A model generated the notes under the pieces. It was not told where the DNA came from, did not search any database, and saw only the letters and a program-made list of their open reading frames with translations. Shown one piece after another: positions 1 through 7,088 of a stretch of 8,147 nt of DNA. The DNA comes from Verrucomicrobia bacterium UBA3750. Lineage in GTDB: Bacteria > Verrucomicrobiota > Kiritimatiellia > RFP12 > UBA1067. The stretch spans positions 1 through 8,147 of the forward strand of contig DFGM01000180.1 in NCBI GenBank assembly GCA_002371755.1, read 5' to 3'. Made by a program: the position numbers and the translations under genes. Position 1 is the stretch's first letter; the number at the start of each line of letters is the position of its first letter.

Positions 1-2731
1 CATGCCAGCCGTTGTCGTTCTTCTCGCGCGGGAGGGTTCCACTCCAGCGCGACTGCGGCCCCTTGACCTTCGTTTCGGACGTCACGATGACCTTCATGCC
101 GTTTTCCGGCGCGATCCACGGCCCGCCTGAACTCGACCAGCCGGAGCAGTTGGCAAGACAGATTTCAAGACCGAGCCGCTTCGCCTCTTTGTGCGCGTAT
201 GAAAGGAGGTCGTACCAGTCCGCCGATGCGAACTTCACCGGTCCTGGCGGCACGGCGCATCCGGCGTCGAATATCTGGACGCCGCCGATGCCCGCCTTGG
301 CCAATGCCTCGAAGTCGCAGGTGATCCCCTCCTTCGTGACATTTCCGTTCATGATGTGATACCAAGTGTGCGGCCTCGCCGATGGCGGAGGTGCCACAAA
401 TCCTTCCTCAAGAGAGAGTGCAGCAGACGGCAAAACCGTCCCGTCAGGAAAACGCACTGAGAATAGCGGCGGGTTTGCAATGACAGGCGAAATTTTCCAT
501 TCAACGATCTCGCCTTCCTTCCATTCGATATCGACAGAGAACCCACCCTGCGCACGAAGTCCCTTGACGCGACCTTCCCTCCAGACCTTCGGCAGTGCAG
601 GCAGAAGGTCTATGACCACATTCCCGTCCACATCACGGCGGTGCGACTGCATCAGCATTTCCGCAATCGCCGCCGTCGCGCCGAAGTTCCCGTCGATCTG
701 GAACGGCGGATGCGCATCTAAGAGATTTGCATAAACGCCGCTTCGCCCCTTCTTCCTGCCGTCCTTTATGAATACCGCAGGGCGCAACAGACGATGAAGG
801 AAAGAATACGCCTTGTCCCCATCAAGAAATCGCGCCCACAGGCACATCTTCCAGGCGGTCGACCAGCCTGTGGATTCATCGCCGCGCGCGAGGAGCGATT
901 TCTTAGCCGCCATAAACAAATCCGGCGTCTCCGGCGTTATCTGCGCCGAAGGATAGACCGCATAAAGATGGCTGAAGTGGCGGTGACGATCTTGCGGGTC
1001 GTCCATATCCAGCGTCCATTCCTGCAGCTGCCCCCACTTGCCGATGTGGTCGGGTTCGATTTCGCCAGCGCACTTGCGGAGTTCAGCCGCGTATTGCCGG
1101 TCTTTGCCGAGTGCCGTCGCCGCATCCGCCGTCGCATTCAAAAGATCCCGCACGATCTGATGATCCATCGCGCAGCCGGGCTGCAGCGCAGACCCGCCTT
1201 TCGGACCGTGTTCCGGAGAAGAAGATGGACACACCGTCAGTTTTCCCGTCCCCGGATTGCGAACCATCTGGGATAAAAAGAAATCCGCCGCGCCTTTCAT
1301 GGTTTCGTAGTGCTTCGCGAGAAACTCCTTGTCTAACGTGTGCAGCCAATGCTGCCAAATGTGCATGCAAAGCCATGCGCCGCCCGTCGGCCACATGCCG
1401 CACAAAGGGCCAGAATTTGGCGACGCCCTGCGCCACACGTCAGTATTGTGATGACCGACCCATCCCGGCGCCCGATAGACATCCTTCGCATATTCCGCAC
1501 CATGCACCGAAAGTTCGTCCGTCATGCGCCACAGCGGCTCTGCGAGTTCCCCAAGCCCTGTCGTCTCCGCCGGCCAGTAGTTCATCTGCGTATTGATGTT
1601 GATCGTGTAGTTGCATCTCCACGGCGGAGCCATGTGCGGATTCCATATCCCTTGGAGGTTTGAAGGTTCCGTGCCTGGTTGCGAAGAGGATATGAGCAGA
1701 TAGCGCCCGTACCTGAAGAAAAGTTCCACCAGCCGCGTATCGTCCGTTCCGTCGAAATCGCGAATCCGCTCGTCCGTCGGTTTGCCTGGAGACCTGTCCA
1801 CACCTAGTGAAAGCGTACATCTGTCGGCAAGTTCGCGGTAGAAGCCAGAATGAGATTCTAGAGCCTTGCCATACGGTCTTGCCATCGCCTTTGCAAGCAA
1901 TTCCGCGCTTTTCGCGTCAGGATCGTCCGAAAGGTCGCGGAAATTCTTGAGATTCGTCGCGATAGTCACGTAAAGAATTGCGGAATCCGCCCCCCTGATG
2001 ACGATCTTTCCTTCGCGTACTTCCGCAACGCCGCCTTCCGCCTTTACTCCTACCCGCCCGGTGAACTTAAGCTTCCCGCCTTTGGAGCGCGACGAATCGC
2101 CTGTCGCCCCCCGGAGGACAAGCTGGCCGTTCTCCGCAATGCATGGCGAATTGTGGGGTGAAACGATTGTCGCCTCGAATGAAACCCCGCCCTTTTTGTC
2201 CGCCGTTATCCGATGAAATATTGCACCGTCCGTGAAACTCGCGAACGTCTCGCGCATGAACGCAACTCCGCCGCGCAAAAAAGCCGTCCGCGCCACTGCG
2301 TCGTCCAACGAGAGTGTCCGCTTGTAATCGCCTGTCCCGCCGGCCGGCAGGATGTGCTTGACGACAAGTTCGCCGAATGGCTGGTATGCCCCGCTCTGTC
2401 CGAATTTGTCCGGCAGGGTTTTCATCGCCTCTTTGGTATTGCCTGCAATAAGCAGTTCACGGCACATGGAGATTGCCTCCGCCGTTATCGGCTCGTCACC
2501 GCGCTCAACGGGGCCTCCTGTGACTATCGTGTCCTCGTTGAGAAGTATCCGCTCCTTCTCAACGCCGCCAAACGGCATCGCGCCGAGCCGCCCGTTTCCG
2601 AGAGGAAGCGCCTCCATCCATTCGGAAGCAGGCGTGCGATACTCAAGACCGGGAGAGTCTTCCGCGACGGCAACTAACGACGGGGCGGTTGCCGCAAAAA
2701 AGAATGCCATGGTTATTGCCTGACGCATCAT
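1..2731 (-). CDS. Secreted bifunctional glycoside hydrolase: GH95 (alpha-L-fucosidase/galactosidase family) fused to GH106 (alpha-L-rhamnosidase family), 3' end beyond window
   Basis: I translated the minus strand from the ATG at 2731-2729 to the left edge: 910 codons, no stop. Residues 1-23 look like a Sec signal peptide (charged start, FFFAATAPSLVAVA core, cleavage near AVA|ED). Residues 28-770 are a full GH95 enzyme, starting with the family motif around ALPLGNGRLGAM. The residues matching the catalytic set of Bifidobacterium AfcA are present: N378 and N380 in NINTQMNYW, E507 in PSSSPE (general acid) and D680 in QIDGNFG. HRHFSHLYAVYP is also there. From about residue 773 the frame continues as a GH106 N-terminus: GFVAPPPSARP, then W790, NGNVTKEGI (795-803) and NCSGWSSSGGPW. 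GH106 catalytic glutamates would lie beyond the window, so rhamnosidase activity is not shown. GH95 removes alpha-L-fucose or alpha-L-galactose; GH106 removes alpha-L-rhamnose. The start overlaps the GH2 stop. A second ATG at 2728 is an alternative start. The GH95 assignment is firm, the fusion strong, the exact substrate unknown. Confidence 0.93.
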   Translation of the reverse strand, partial: MMRQAITMAFFFAATAPSLVAVAEDSPGLEYRTPASEWMEALPLGNGRLGAMPFGGVEKERILLNEDTIVTGGPVERGDEPITAEAISMCRELLIAGNTKEAMKTLPDKFGQSGAYQPFGELVVKHILPAGGTGDYKRTLSLDDAVARTAFLRGGVAFMRETFASFTDGAIFHRITADKKGGVSFEATIVSPHNSPCIAENGQLVLRGATGDSSRSKGGKLKFTGRVGVKAEGGVAEVREGKIVIRGADSAILYVTIATNLKNFRDLSDDPDAKSAELLAKAMARPYGKALESHSGFYRELADRCTLSLGVDRSPGKPTDERIRDFDGTDDTRLVELFFRYGRYLLISSSQPGTEPSNLQGIWNPHMAPPWRCNYTININTQMNYWPAETTGLGELAEPLWRMTDELSVHGAEYAKDVYRAPGWVGHHNTDVWRRASPNSGPLCGMWPTGGAWLCMHIWQHWLHTLDKEFLAKHYETMKGAADFFLSQMVRNPGTGKLTVCPSSSPEHGPKGGSALQPGCAMDHQIVRDLLNATADAATALGKDRQYAAELRKCAGEIEPDHIGKWGQLQEWTLDMDDPQDRHRHFSHLYAVYPSAQITPETPDLFMAAKKSLLARGDESTGWSTAWKMCLWARFLDGDKAYSFLHRLLRPAVFIKDGRKKGRSGVYANLLDAHPPFQIDGNFGATAAIAEMLMQSHRRDVDGNVVIDLLPALPKVWREGRVKGLRAQGGFSVDIEWKEGEIVEWKISPVIANPPLFSVRFPDGTVLPSAALSLEEGFVAPPPSARPHTWYHIMNGNVTKEGITCDFEALAKAGIGGVQIFDAGCAVPPGPVKFASADWYDLLSYAHKEAKRLGLEICLANCSGWSSSGGPWIAPENGMKVIVTSETKVKGPQSRWSGTLPREKNDNGWH

Positions 2732-2745
2732 TGACGCTCCCCTTT
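2726..2745 (-). promoter_or_regulatory. Shine-Dalgarno and double ATG start of the GH95-GH106 gene, overlapping the GH2 stop
   Basis: AAAGGGGAG (2745-2737) precedes ATGATG (2731-2726). The first ATG overlaps the GH2 stop TGA (2730-2728) by the classic ATGA; its spacing from GGGGAG is 5 nt. The second ATG has 8 nt spacing and shares one base with the stop. Either start gives essentially the same signal peptide. Coupled translation with GH2 is likely. Confidence 0.75.
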
Positions 2746-4464
2746 GAAAAGTTCCCTGATTTTCCGTGCGGCGAGCTTCTCCCGCCTGTGGATGTCGAAA
2801 AGCCCCGCCATGTTCAGCCCCAGAGGCTTCGTACGGATGTCGGAGCCGCCACGGAAATACGTACGCGAATCGGCGAACTGCCAGACCGAGACGCCTTGGT
2901 AGCTTCCGCTTTCAAGGGCGAATCCAACGGACGCGGCGAGGTATTCCGCCTGAAAGTCCTCGCTCCACTGCGGTGCCGCACCGTCGCGCTCGCCGTAGAG
3001 AGAATAGCAACCCGTCTCGGAAATCACCACAGGCTTGTCAGGATACTTCTCCCTAAATTTCGCCGCAACTGCGCCAAAGCGGTTCGTCACCGCATCCGAA
3101 AGGCTCTCATGCGTCGTTGCAGTGCCGATTGCCTGATGCCACGCCGGATAAAGATTCACCGCGACGAAATCGGTCTCGGAGTTGGCGATGTCCCTGTCCA
3201 CGCGATTGCAGGCGAACGTCACGAGATGCCCAGTATCTTCCGTGCGCAGCACATCCACAATGCGCCGGACGAGGAGTCGCCCCTTCTCGGATGTGGAATC
3301 GCATTCGTTCAGGAACGAGTCGATGACGACAGACGGATGGTTTATCGACTTCCGTGCCATGAGCCTCGCCTGCTCAAGTTGGAGTTCGGCGAATTTGGAA
3401 TTTGCCAACTGCCGTGCCCCATTGCCCCAGCCGAGCGTCTCCTCCCAGACGAGAAGTCCGGCCTCGTCGCAGAGATCGAGAAATTCCTCGCAAGGCGTGT
3501 AGTGCGCCGTCCTGACGATGTTCGCTCCAAGCCCCTTGATGAGCATGATGTCGCGCCATACGGATTGGCGGGAGGTCGCGTAGCCGTCGGCATAGTCGGA
3601 ATCATGGCGTCCGACGCCCTTCAGGAACACCGGCTCGCCGTTCAGTAAGAACCTGCCACCCTTGCACTTGAACTCGCGAATGCCGAATTTAGTTGTTAGT
3701 GCGCAGTCGTTAGTGGCTAGTTTATTGATGGTGAGCGTATGAAGATTCGGCGACTCCGGCGACCAGAGTTTGAAGTCCGGAACATGAACGAGAGCGCGTC
3801 CGTTCCTGAACTCCGCCGAAACCTCGTTCTTTCCGTCGAAAACGAGCACGGCATCGAAATCGCGCTTGGCGAAGTTCGCGGCCTCTATCTCGACCGTGCC
3901 GCTCCTGTAGTCTCGCGTGCGCACAAAAAGTCTGCGGTTGTCGAACGACAGTTCCACGCCGTGGTAGAATCCGCCTGAGGCGAGGAAATCGTAGTTTGGA
4001 CGGAACAGTTCCTCATCGCCCGAAAGGGGCGTATTATCGATTGCGGCGGCAAGAACGTGTTCACCGGCGGCAAGAGCGCCAATCGGGAATTCAAGTTCCG
4101 ACCACGCAAGGCTGGACGCGCCGATCTCGCGCCCGTCGAGCCAGAACCGTGCCCGAAGCCCCATCCCCTTGACTACGAGGCAGGCACTCGGTGCATCGCG
4201 CCAGACGGAGAACGTGCGGCGATAGCTGCCGACACCGCGCTTCATCCGCCAAGGCGGCATCATGTCGAAGCATCCCGGCACGGGCATCTTGCCGTCCGCC
4301 GTGAATTCCGCTGTCGCCTCCGCAAGAGCCCCGCCCTCGCTGAATGAGAAATCCCACAGCCCGTTCAAAGACAGCGTTTCCATGCCGCAGCATTCAGCCG
4401 CGCACATGGAGAACGCCGTCGCCAAAATCCGGCAAAACGCAGATAGCGGCTTTACCGTCCTCAT
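2728..4464 (-). CDS. Secreted glycoside hydrolase family 2 protein (beta-galactosidase/beta-glucuronidase-like)
   Basis: This is a 578-residue retaining exo-beta-glycosidase of family GH2, close in length to E. coli beta-glucuronidase (603). An N-terminal hydrophobic stretch (residues 1-23, charged MRTVK start) suggests Sec export; no clean lipobox is seen. Domains in order: jelly-roll sugar-binding domain about 30-170, Ig-like domain about 175-265 (KLWSPESPNLHTL), TIM barrel about 268-575. The barrel carries RTAHYTPCEEFLDLCDEAG (319-337), the acid/base E387 in NHPSVVIDSFLNE and the likely nucleophile E483 in VVISETG. VSVWQFAD (525-532) is the conserved barrel end. The NxK motif that reads the glucuronate carboxylate in beta-glucuronidases is NMA here (N551-A553), so a glucuronidase label is doubtful. 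Beta-galactosidase or another beta-glycosidase is equally possible. It starts 17 bp after the preceding gene, with GGAG 8 nt before ATG, and overlaps the next gene by ATGA. Confidence 0.94.
   Translation of the reverse strand: MRTVKPLSAFCRILATAFSMCAAECCGMETLSLNGLWDFSFSEGGALAEATAEFTADGKMPVPGCFDMMPPWRMKRGVGSYRRTFSVWRDAPSACLVVKGMGLRARFWLDGREIGASSLAWSELEFPIGALAAGEHVLAAAIDNTPLSGDEELFRPNYDFLASGGFYHGVELSFDNRRLFVRTRDYRSGTVEIEAANFAKRDFDAVLVFDGKNEVSAEFRNGRALVHVPDFKLWSPESPNLHTLTINKLATNDCALTTKFGIREFKCKGGRFLLNGEPVFLKGVGRHDSDYADGYATSRQSVWRDIMLIKGLGANIVRTAHYTPCEEFLDLCDEAGLLVWEETLGWGNGARQLANSKFAELQLEQARLMARKSINHPSVVIDSFLNECDSTSEKGRLLVRRIVDVLRTEDTGHLVTFACNRVDRDIANSETDFVAVNLYPAWHQAIGTATTHESLSDAVTNRFGAVAAKFREKYPDKPVVISETGCYSLYGERDGAAPQWSEDFQAEYLAASVGFALESGSYQGVSVWQFADSRTYFRGGSDIRTKPLGLNMAGLFDIHRREKLAARKIRELFKGERQ
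3688..3727 (-). repeat. Short AT-rich imperfect TTAGT/ACTAA repeat inside the GH2 gene
   Basis: The plus strand shows TTAGT at 3689-3693, 3696-3700 and 3710-3714, plus CTAGTTT at 3717-3723. In the GH2 frame this codes for residues about 246-259 (INKLATNDCALTTK), using AT-ending codons (AAT, AAA, CTA, ACT, ACA) unlike the surrounding GC-rich codons. It falls at a strand-strand turn just before FGIREF, where GH2 enzymes vary in length. It may be chance or a small inserted repeat. Confidence 0.35.
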
Positions 4465-4481
4465 TACACTATCTCCGCAGA
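4465..4481 (-). promoter_or_regulatory. Short intergenic spacer with ribosome-binding site for the GH2 gene
   Basis: This 17-bp gap is the only non-coding DNA between genes. It contains GGAG (4476-4473) 8 nt before the GH2 ATG (4464-4462). It is too short for a promoter plus terminator, so the GH2 gene is probably co-transcribed with the gene before it. Confidence 0.75.
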
Positions 4482-7073
4482 TTAGTGGAACGAGATAATG
4501 AGCCCGGTGCGGAAGTATATCCCGGAAGATTCCTTTGCCGCGTTGCGCTCCTGTCCTGCATCAACGCGCCTGAATGTGAGCGATGCAAGGTTTGACGGCG
4601 CAGCCGCCCAAGTGACGACAGGGATGGAGCCGCATGTCGTCCTTTCACCCAGCACAAGACCTATCGCGGCGTTGTCCGCAAACGACACCGCATTGTTGTC
4701 CGCCGCGGACGATGCCACATTCCACGGTTCGGTCTTTGCCGAGAGGTCGAAGGATGAGCCGCTCTGCATTGTGACTCCGTAGAAATAATCGGACTTCGGC
4801 GTGAAAGTTCCGTAGACGTTTATCGCCCCAGACGAAGAATCGTAACTGTTGGCATTAGTCGTTTTCGCATCCGTAAAGTCTTTGACGTTCAGGGTGCCCG
4901 CAATCGCGAGTGCCGTGCTGGACAATATATCCGCATTGTCCGTAGCGTCGCATGTCTTCTCCGCCGGGACATACAGCCAGCCGCCGTTTACAGCGAACGT
5001 TCCGTTGGAGACGACCGCGCTGCGCATGACGAGAATTTCGTCCTTCGCAATTTCCGCGCGAAGCGTGTGTCCACCGAGATTGAGAACCGCACCGTCGTTA
5101 AAGCCGTATGTGTGCCGGACGGCGAACGTCGAGTCCTTCGTGAGCGTGATGTTGCCGAGGAGCGCGGCTGATGTTGCATTCGTCGCCGCATCCCACTTGC
5201 CACTGGAGCCGAACAAGTCCTTGGAATTCTGAAGCGTTCCTCCGTCGAGGACGAATGAGCGACCGTTCCAGCCGACGTAGCCGTCCATATCGAACGTCCC
5301 GCCGTCGCGGACTGTCACCGTGCCGCCGACGGGAAGAATCGTGTAGTTGCCGTTGGAACCAAGCTTCAGCGTGCCACCGCGCACTTCCGTGCCGCCCGTG
5401 TATGTCTGGCCGGCTTTGCTGACCGTCAGGACGCCGTTGCCGTCCTTGACAAGCTTGACATTCCCATCAATCAAAACGGAACAGCTGGAGGCCACACCGG
5501 GCGTCGTGACGGTCAGCGTAGTATCGTCGGCATTCTCGCCGCGCACGAATGCCGTCTCCGATGCACTTTTGAAGAACGTCTTGCCAACGCGATCGTAAAG
5601 CCCCGCCGCCGATGCGCTTTCGCTATACACTGGCACCATGTCAAGTTTCAGGTTCCCGTCCTTGTCGTAGAGACGGAACCAGCAAAGTTCGCACTTGGCA
5701 GCGTAATTTTTCTTGGCTTGATCAGAGTCCGACACCGTCAGGATGAAAAACGAACCATAAGGGGTGAAGTCGTTGGACGGCGTAATGTTGAACCCCTTGT
5801 CCTCGCCATCGACAAACGCCGTCCTCGTGTAGCCGTCGAAAACGATCTCATGCGTCTCGCCAGCACCCATAGAGTATCTCGGCGCACCATACATGTTCGC
5901 CACGTTATTGAAGTCGAAGCGCAGTCCTCGTTCGTTGCCATTGTTCGGATCTACCGGTTGCTGCCAGCATGTAAATGTCTTCAATGTTCCCGATTGACGG
6001 GCGCTGTAGAAACACCGTGTCGAAGAAACTTCCGTCGGCTTGAGCTTCATTTCAACACGGTCGGTCGCCGCAAGCTCCATATACGATGTGGGTATCTCGA
6101 TGTACTGGCTACCCGTCGCAGTTATGGACTTGAGGACGGTGTAGCCGGCAACAGTCTCGTTCGTGCTGCCGCCGTTCACGACGAGTTCCGCAGCGTCACC
6201 ATCGGCAGTATTTGTGACGCCGGAGGCATCCGCCACACCAGTATGGAAGTTTTTGCTAGAGGCGTAGAATGTGTCGGTCTTCCTGTCATAAAGACCCGTC
6301 ACGTTGCCATCTTTCTTGACAGCGGGGCGAAGTTCATGCTTCAACGTCCCGTCGGAACCGTAGATGAAGAAATAGTAGAGGCTTGCGCGGGGGATATATT
6401 GAGTATCAGAAATAGGCGTTCCATTATTGGAAATATAGAAGATGCAGAGCGGTGCGGAGGCTTCATAAGAATCAGGGAATGCCTTGTTGAATGTTACGGC
6501 TGAACCGTTGATCGAACACGCTTTGGTGTTTCCATTGAAATCGACTTCGTAGGTCTCGCCGGCAGTCCATGTTGTAGGTGCCTTGACATCATTTGCCTTT
6601 GCGCCGTAATCCACGCGCAATTGTCCGGCGTTCTGGTATGCGATTGCAAACTGCTTGCTGCTACTGGAAACACGAGAACAGAAGAAGAACGACTGTGCAG
6701 GGCCGGCTGCATCGTAGCGAACCTTGAAGACAACACGATCTGTGGCATCAAGGACGATATCAGTATTGATATAGCCAAGAGTGGTGCTTGATGTCCTGAT
6801 AAGCGCAAGATCCTTGTAGCCGGCGACAACGCCTGTCGCATTCGTGATTACACCCGTCTCCTGCGCGATGTCGGCGACGGTCAAGTTGTGTCCGGCGAGA
6901 TTGATCCGCGCGCCGGGCTTGATTGTGACAAGGCCATCCGCAGACCAGTCGGCGTCAGCGGCGAGCGTCACGTCTTCATTGACGACACGCTCCGCAAATG
7001 CCGCAACGGGCATGACAGCCGCCGCAAGCATAAATGCGGCAAATGCCGCGATTCCCGATTTGATGTGTTTCAT
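4482..7073 (-). CDS. Secreted protein with two LamG-like modules and autotransporter-associated beta-strand repeats
   Basis: This 863-residue protein begins with a clear signal peptide (residues 1-27, ending AFA|E). A short beta-strand segment follows (about 30-72; DADWSADGLVT, INLAGHNLTV). Two diverged copies of a concanavalin/LamG-like module come next, about 88-272 and 312-504. Each has an AGETYEV/AGETHEI strand and ends in a pattern like YGSDGTLKHEL...GLYDRKTDTFY. Residues 541-573 (LVKDGNGVLTVSKAGQTYTGG, EVRGGTLKLGS) match the autotransporter-associated beta-strand repeat. The remainder to 830 is Gly/Ala/Ser/Asn/Thr-rich beta-helix-like sequence. No outer-membrane barrel, LPXTG or PEP-CTERM signal is visible; the tail is simply RTGLIISFH. 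No catalytic motif is recognised. A glycan-binding or surface/secreted structural role is inferred. It is translationally coupled to the DUF4838 gene by an ATGA overlap with a strong ribosome site. The family is common in PVC-group bacteria but its function is not established. Confidence 0.88.
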   Translation of the reverse strand: MKHIKSGIAAFAAFMLAAAVMPVAAFAERVVNEDVTLAADADWSADGLVTIKPGARINLAGHNLTVADIAQETGVITNATGVVAGYKDLALIRTSSTTLGYINTDIVLDATDRVVFKVRYDAAGPAQSFFFCSRVSSSSKQFAIAYQNAGQLRVDYGAKANDVKAPTTWTAGETYEVDFNGNTKACSINGSAVTFNKAFPDSYEASAPLCIFYISNNGTPISDTQYIPRASLYYFFIYGSDGTLKHELRPAVKKDGNVTGLYDRKTDTFYASSKNFHTGVADASGVTNTADGDAAELVVNGGSTNETVAGYTVLKSITATGSQYIEIPTSYMELAATDRVEMKLKPTEVSSTRCFYSARQSGTLKTFTCWQQPVDPNNGNERGLRFDFNNVANMYGAPRYSMGAGETHEIVFDGYTRTAFVDGEDKGFNITPSNDFTPYGSFFILTVSDSDQAKKNYAAKCELCWFRLYDKDGNLKLDMVPVYSESASAAGLYDRVGKTFFKSASETAFVRGENADDTTLTVTTPGVASSCSVLIDGNVKLVKDGNGVLTVSKAGQTYTGGTEVRGGTLKLGSNGNYTILPVGGTVTVRDGGTFDMDGYVGWNGRSFVLDGGTLQNSKDLFGSSGKWDAATNATSAALLGNITLTKDSTFAVRHTYGFNDGAVLNLGGHTLRAEIAKDEILVMRSAVVSNGTFAVNGGWLYVPAEKTCDATDNADILSSTALAIAGTLNVKDFTDAKTTNANSYDSSSGAINVYGTFTPKSDYFYGVTMQSGSSFDLSAKTEPWNVASSAADNNAVSFADNAAIGLVLGERTTCGSIPVVTWAAAPSNLASLTFRRVDAGQERNAAKESSGIYFRTGLIISFH
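5355..5453 (-). other. Autotransporter-associated beta-strand repeat motif (coding)
   Basis: Residues 541-573 of the 863-residue protein follow the pattern L-K-x-G-x-G-x-L-T-x-S...Y-x-G-G-T-x-V-x-G-G-T-L that defines this repeat. It is the clearest single copy; weaker G-G-T-L/G-G-T-F turns follow at about residues 583-615. Confidence 0.75.
5562..6140 (-). repeat. LamG-like module, copy 2 (coding)
   Basis: Residues about 312-504 of the 863-residue protein. Matching landmarks are YTVLKSITATGSQYIEIPTS, AGETHEIVFDG and YDKDGNLKLDM...GLYDRVGKTFF. This opening and the closing GLYDR block are typical of the LamG-like modules in PVC-group secreted proteins. Confidence 0.6.
6258..6812 (-). repeat. 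LamG-like module, copy 1 (coding)
   Basis: Residues about 88-272 of the 863-residue protein. It shares a layout with the second copy downstream: an opening GYKDLALIRTS... strand, AGETYEVDFNG in the middle and a closing YGSDGTLKHEL...GLYDRKTDTFY block. The similarity is at protein level only; the DNA is well diverged. Confidence 0.6.
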
Positions 7074-7088
7074 TTTGTTTTCTCCTTT
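7070..7088 (-). promoter_or_regulatory. Strong Shine-Dalgarno and ATGA stop/start overlap between the DUF4838 gene and the LamG/beta-repeat gene
   Basis: On the minus strand AAAGGAG (7088-7082) sits 8 nt before ATG (7073-7071), and the upstream stop TGA (7072-7070) overlaps that ATG. The site lies inside the last codons of the upstream gene (KEKTK). It fixes the start of the downstream gene and suggests translational coupling. Confidence 0.85.

Noticed and set aside
349..420. Possible separate GH106 gene starting at an internal ATG (352-350) after GH95
   Set aside because: There is no stop between the domains, and the ATG lies inside the conserved HIMNGN block, downstream of GH106-specific residues. 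No ribosome site or signal peptide precedes it.
794..1596. Plus-strand open frames opposite the GH95 domain (for example 794-1276 and 1111-1596)
   Set aside because: They overlap each other and lie opposite GH95 catalytic motifs. Composition is typical of antisense frames in GC-rich DNA.
1440..1820. Minus-strand open frames in other phases within the GH95-GH106 gene (also 349-555 and 1083-1436)
   Set aside because: They are out of phase with the continuous 910-codon frame that carries all GH95 motifs, so they are not evidence of a frameshift.
2689..3648. Plus-strand open frame of 319 codons opposite the GH2 gene
   Set aside because: It is Arg/Pro/His-rich with no recognisable domain, and lies antisense to the conserved GH2 barrel including both catalytic glutamates. 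It is a GC-driven shadow.
5718..6503. Plus-strand open frame of 261 codons opposite the LamG-like modules
   Set aside because: No signal peptide, family motif or ribosome site is seen, and the minus-strand gene explains the sequence fully.
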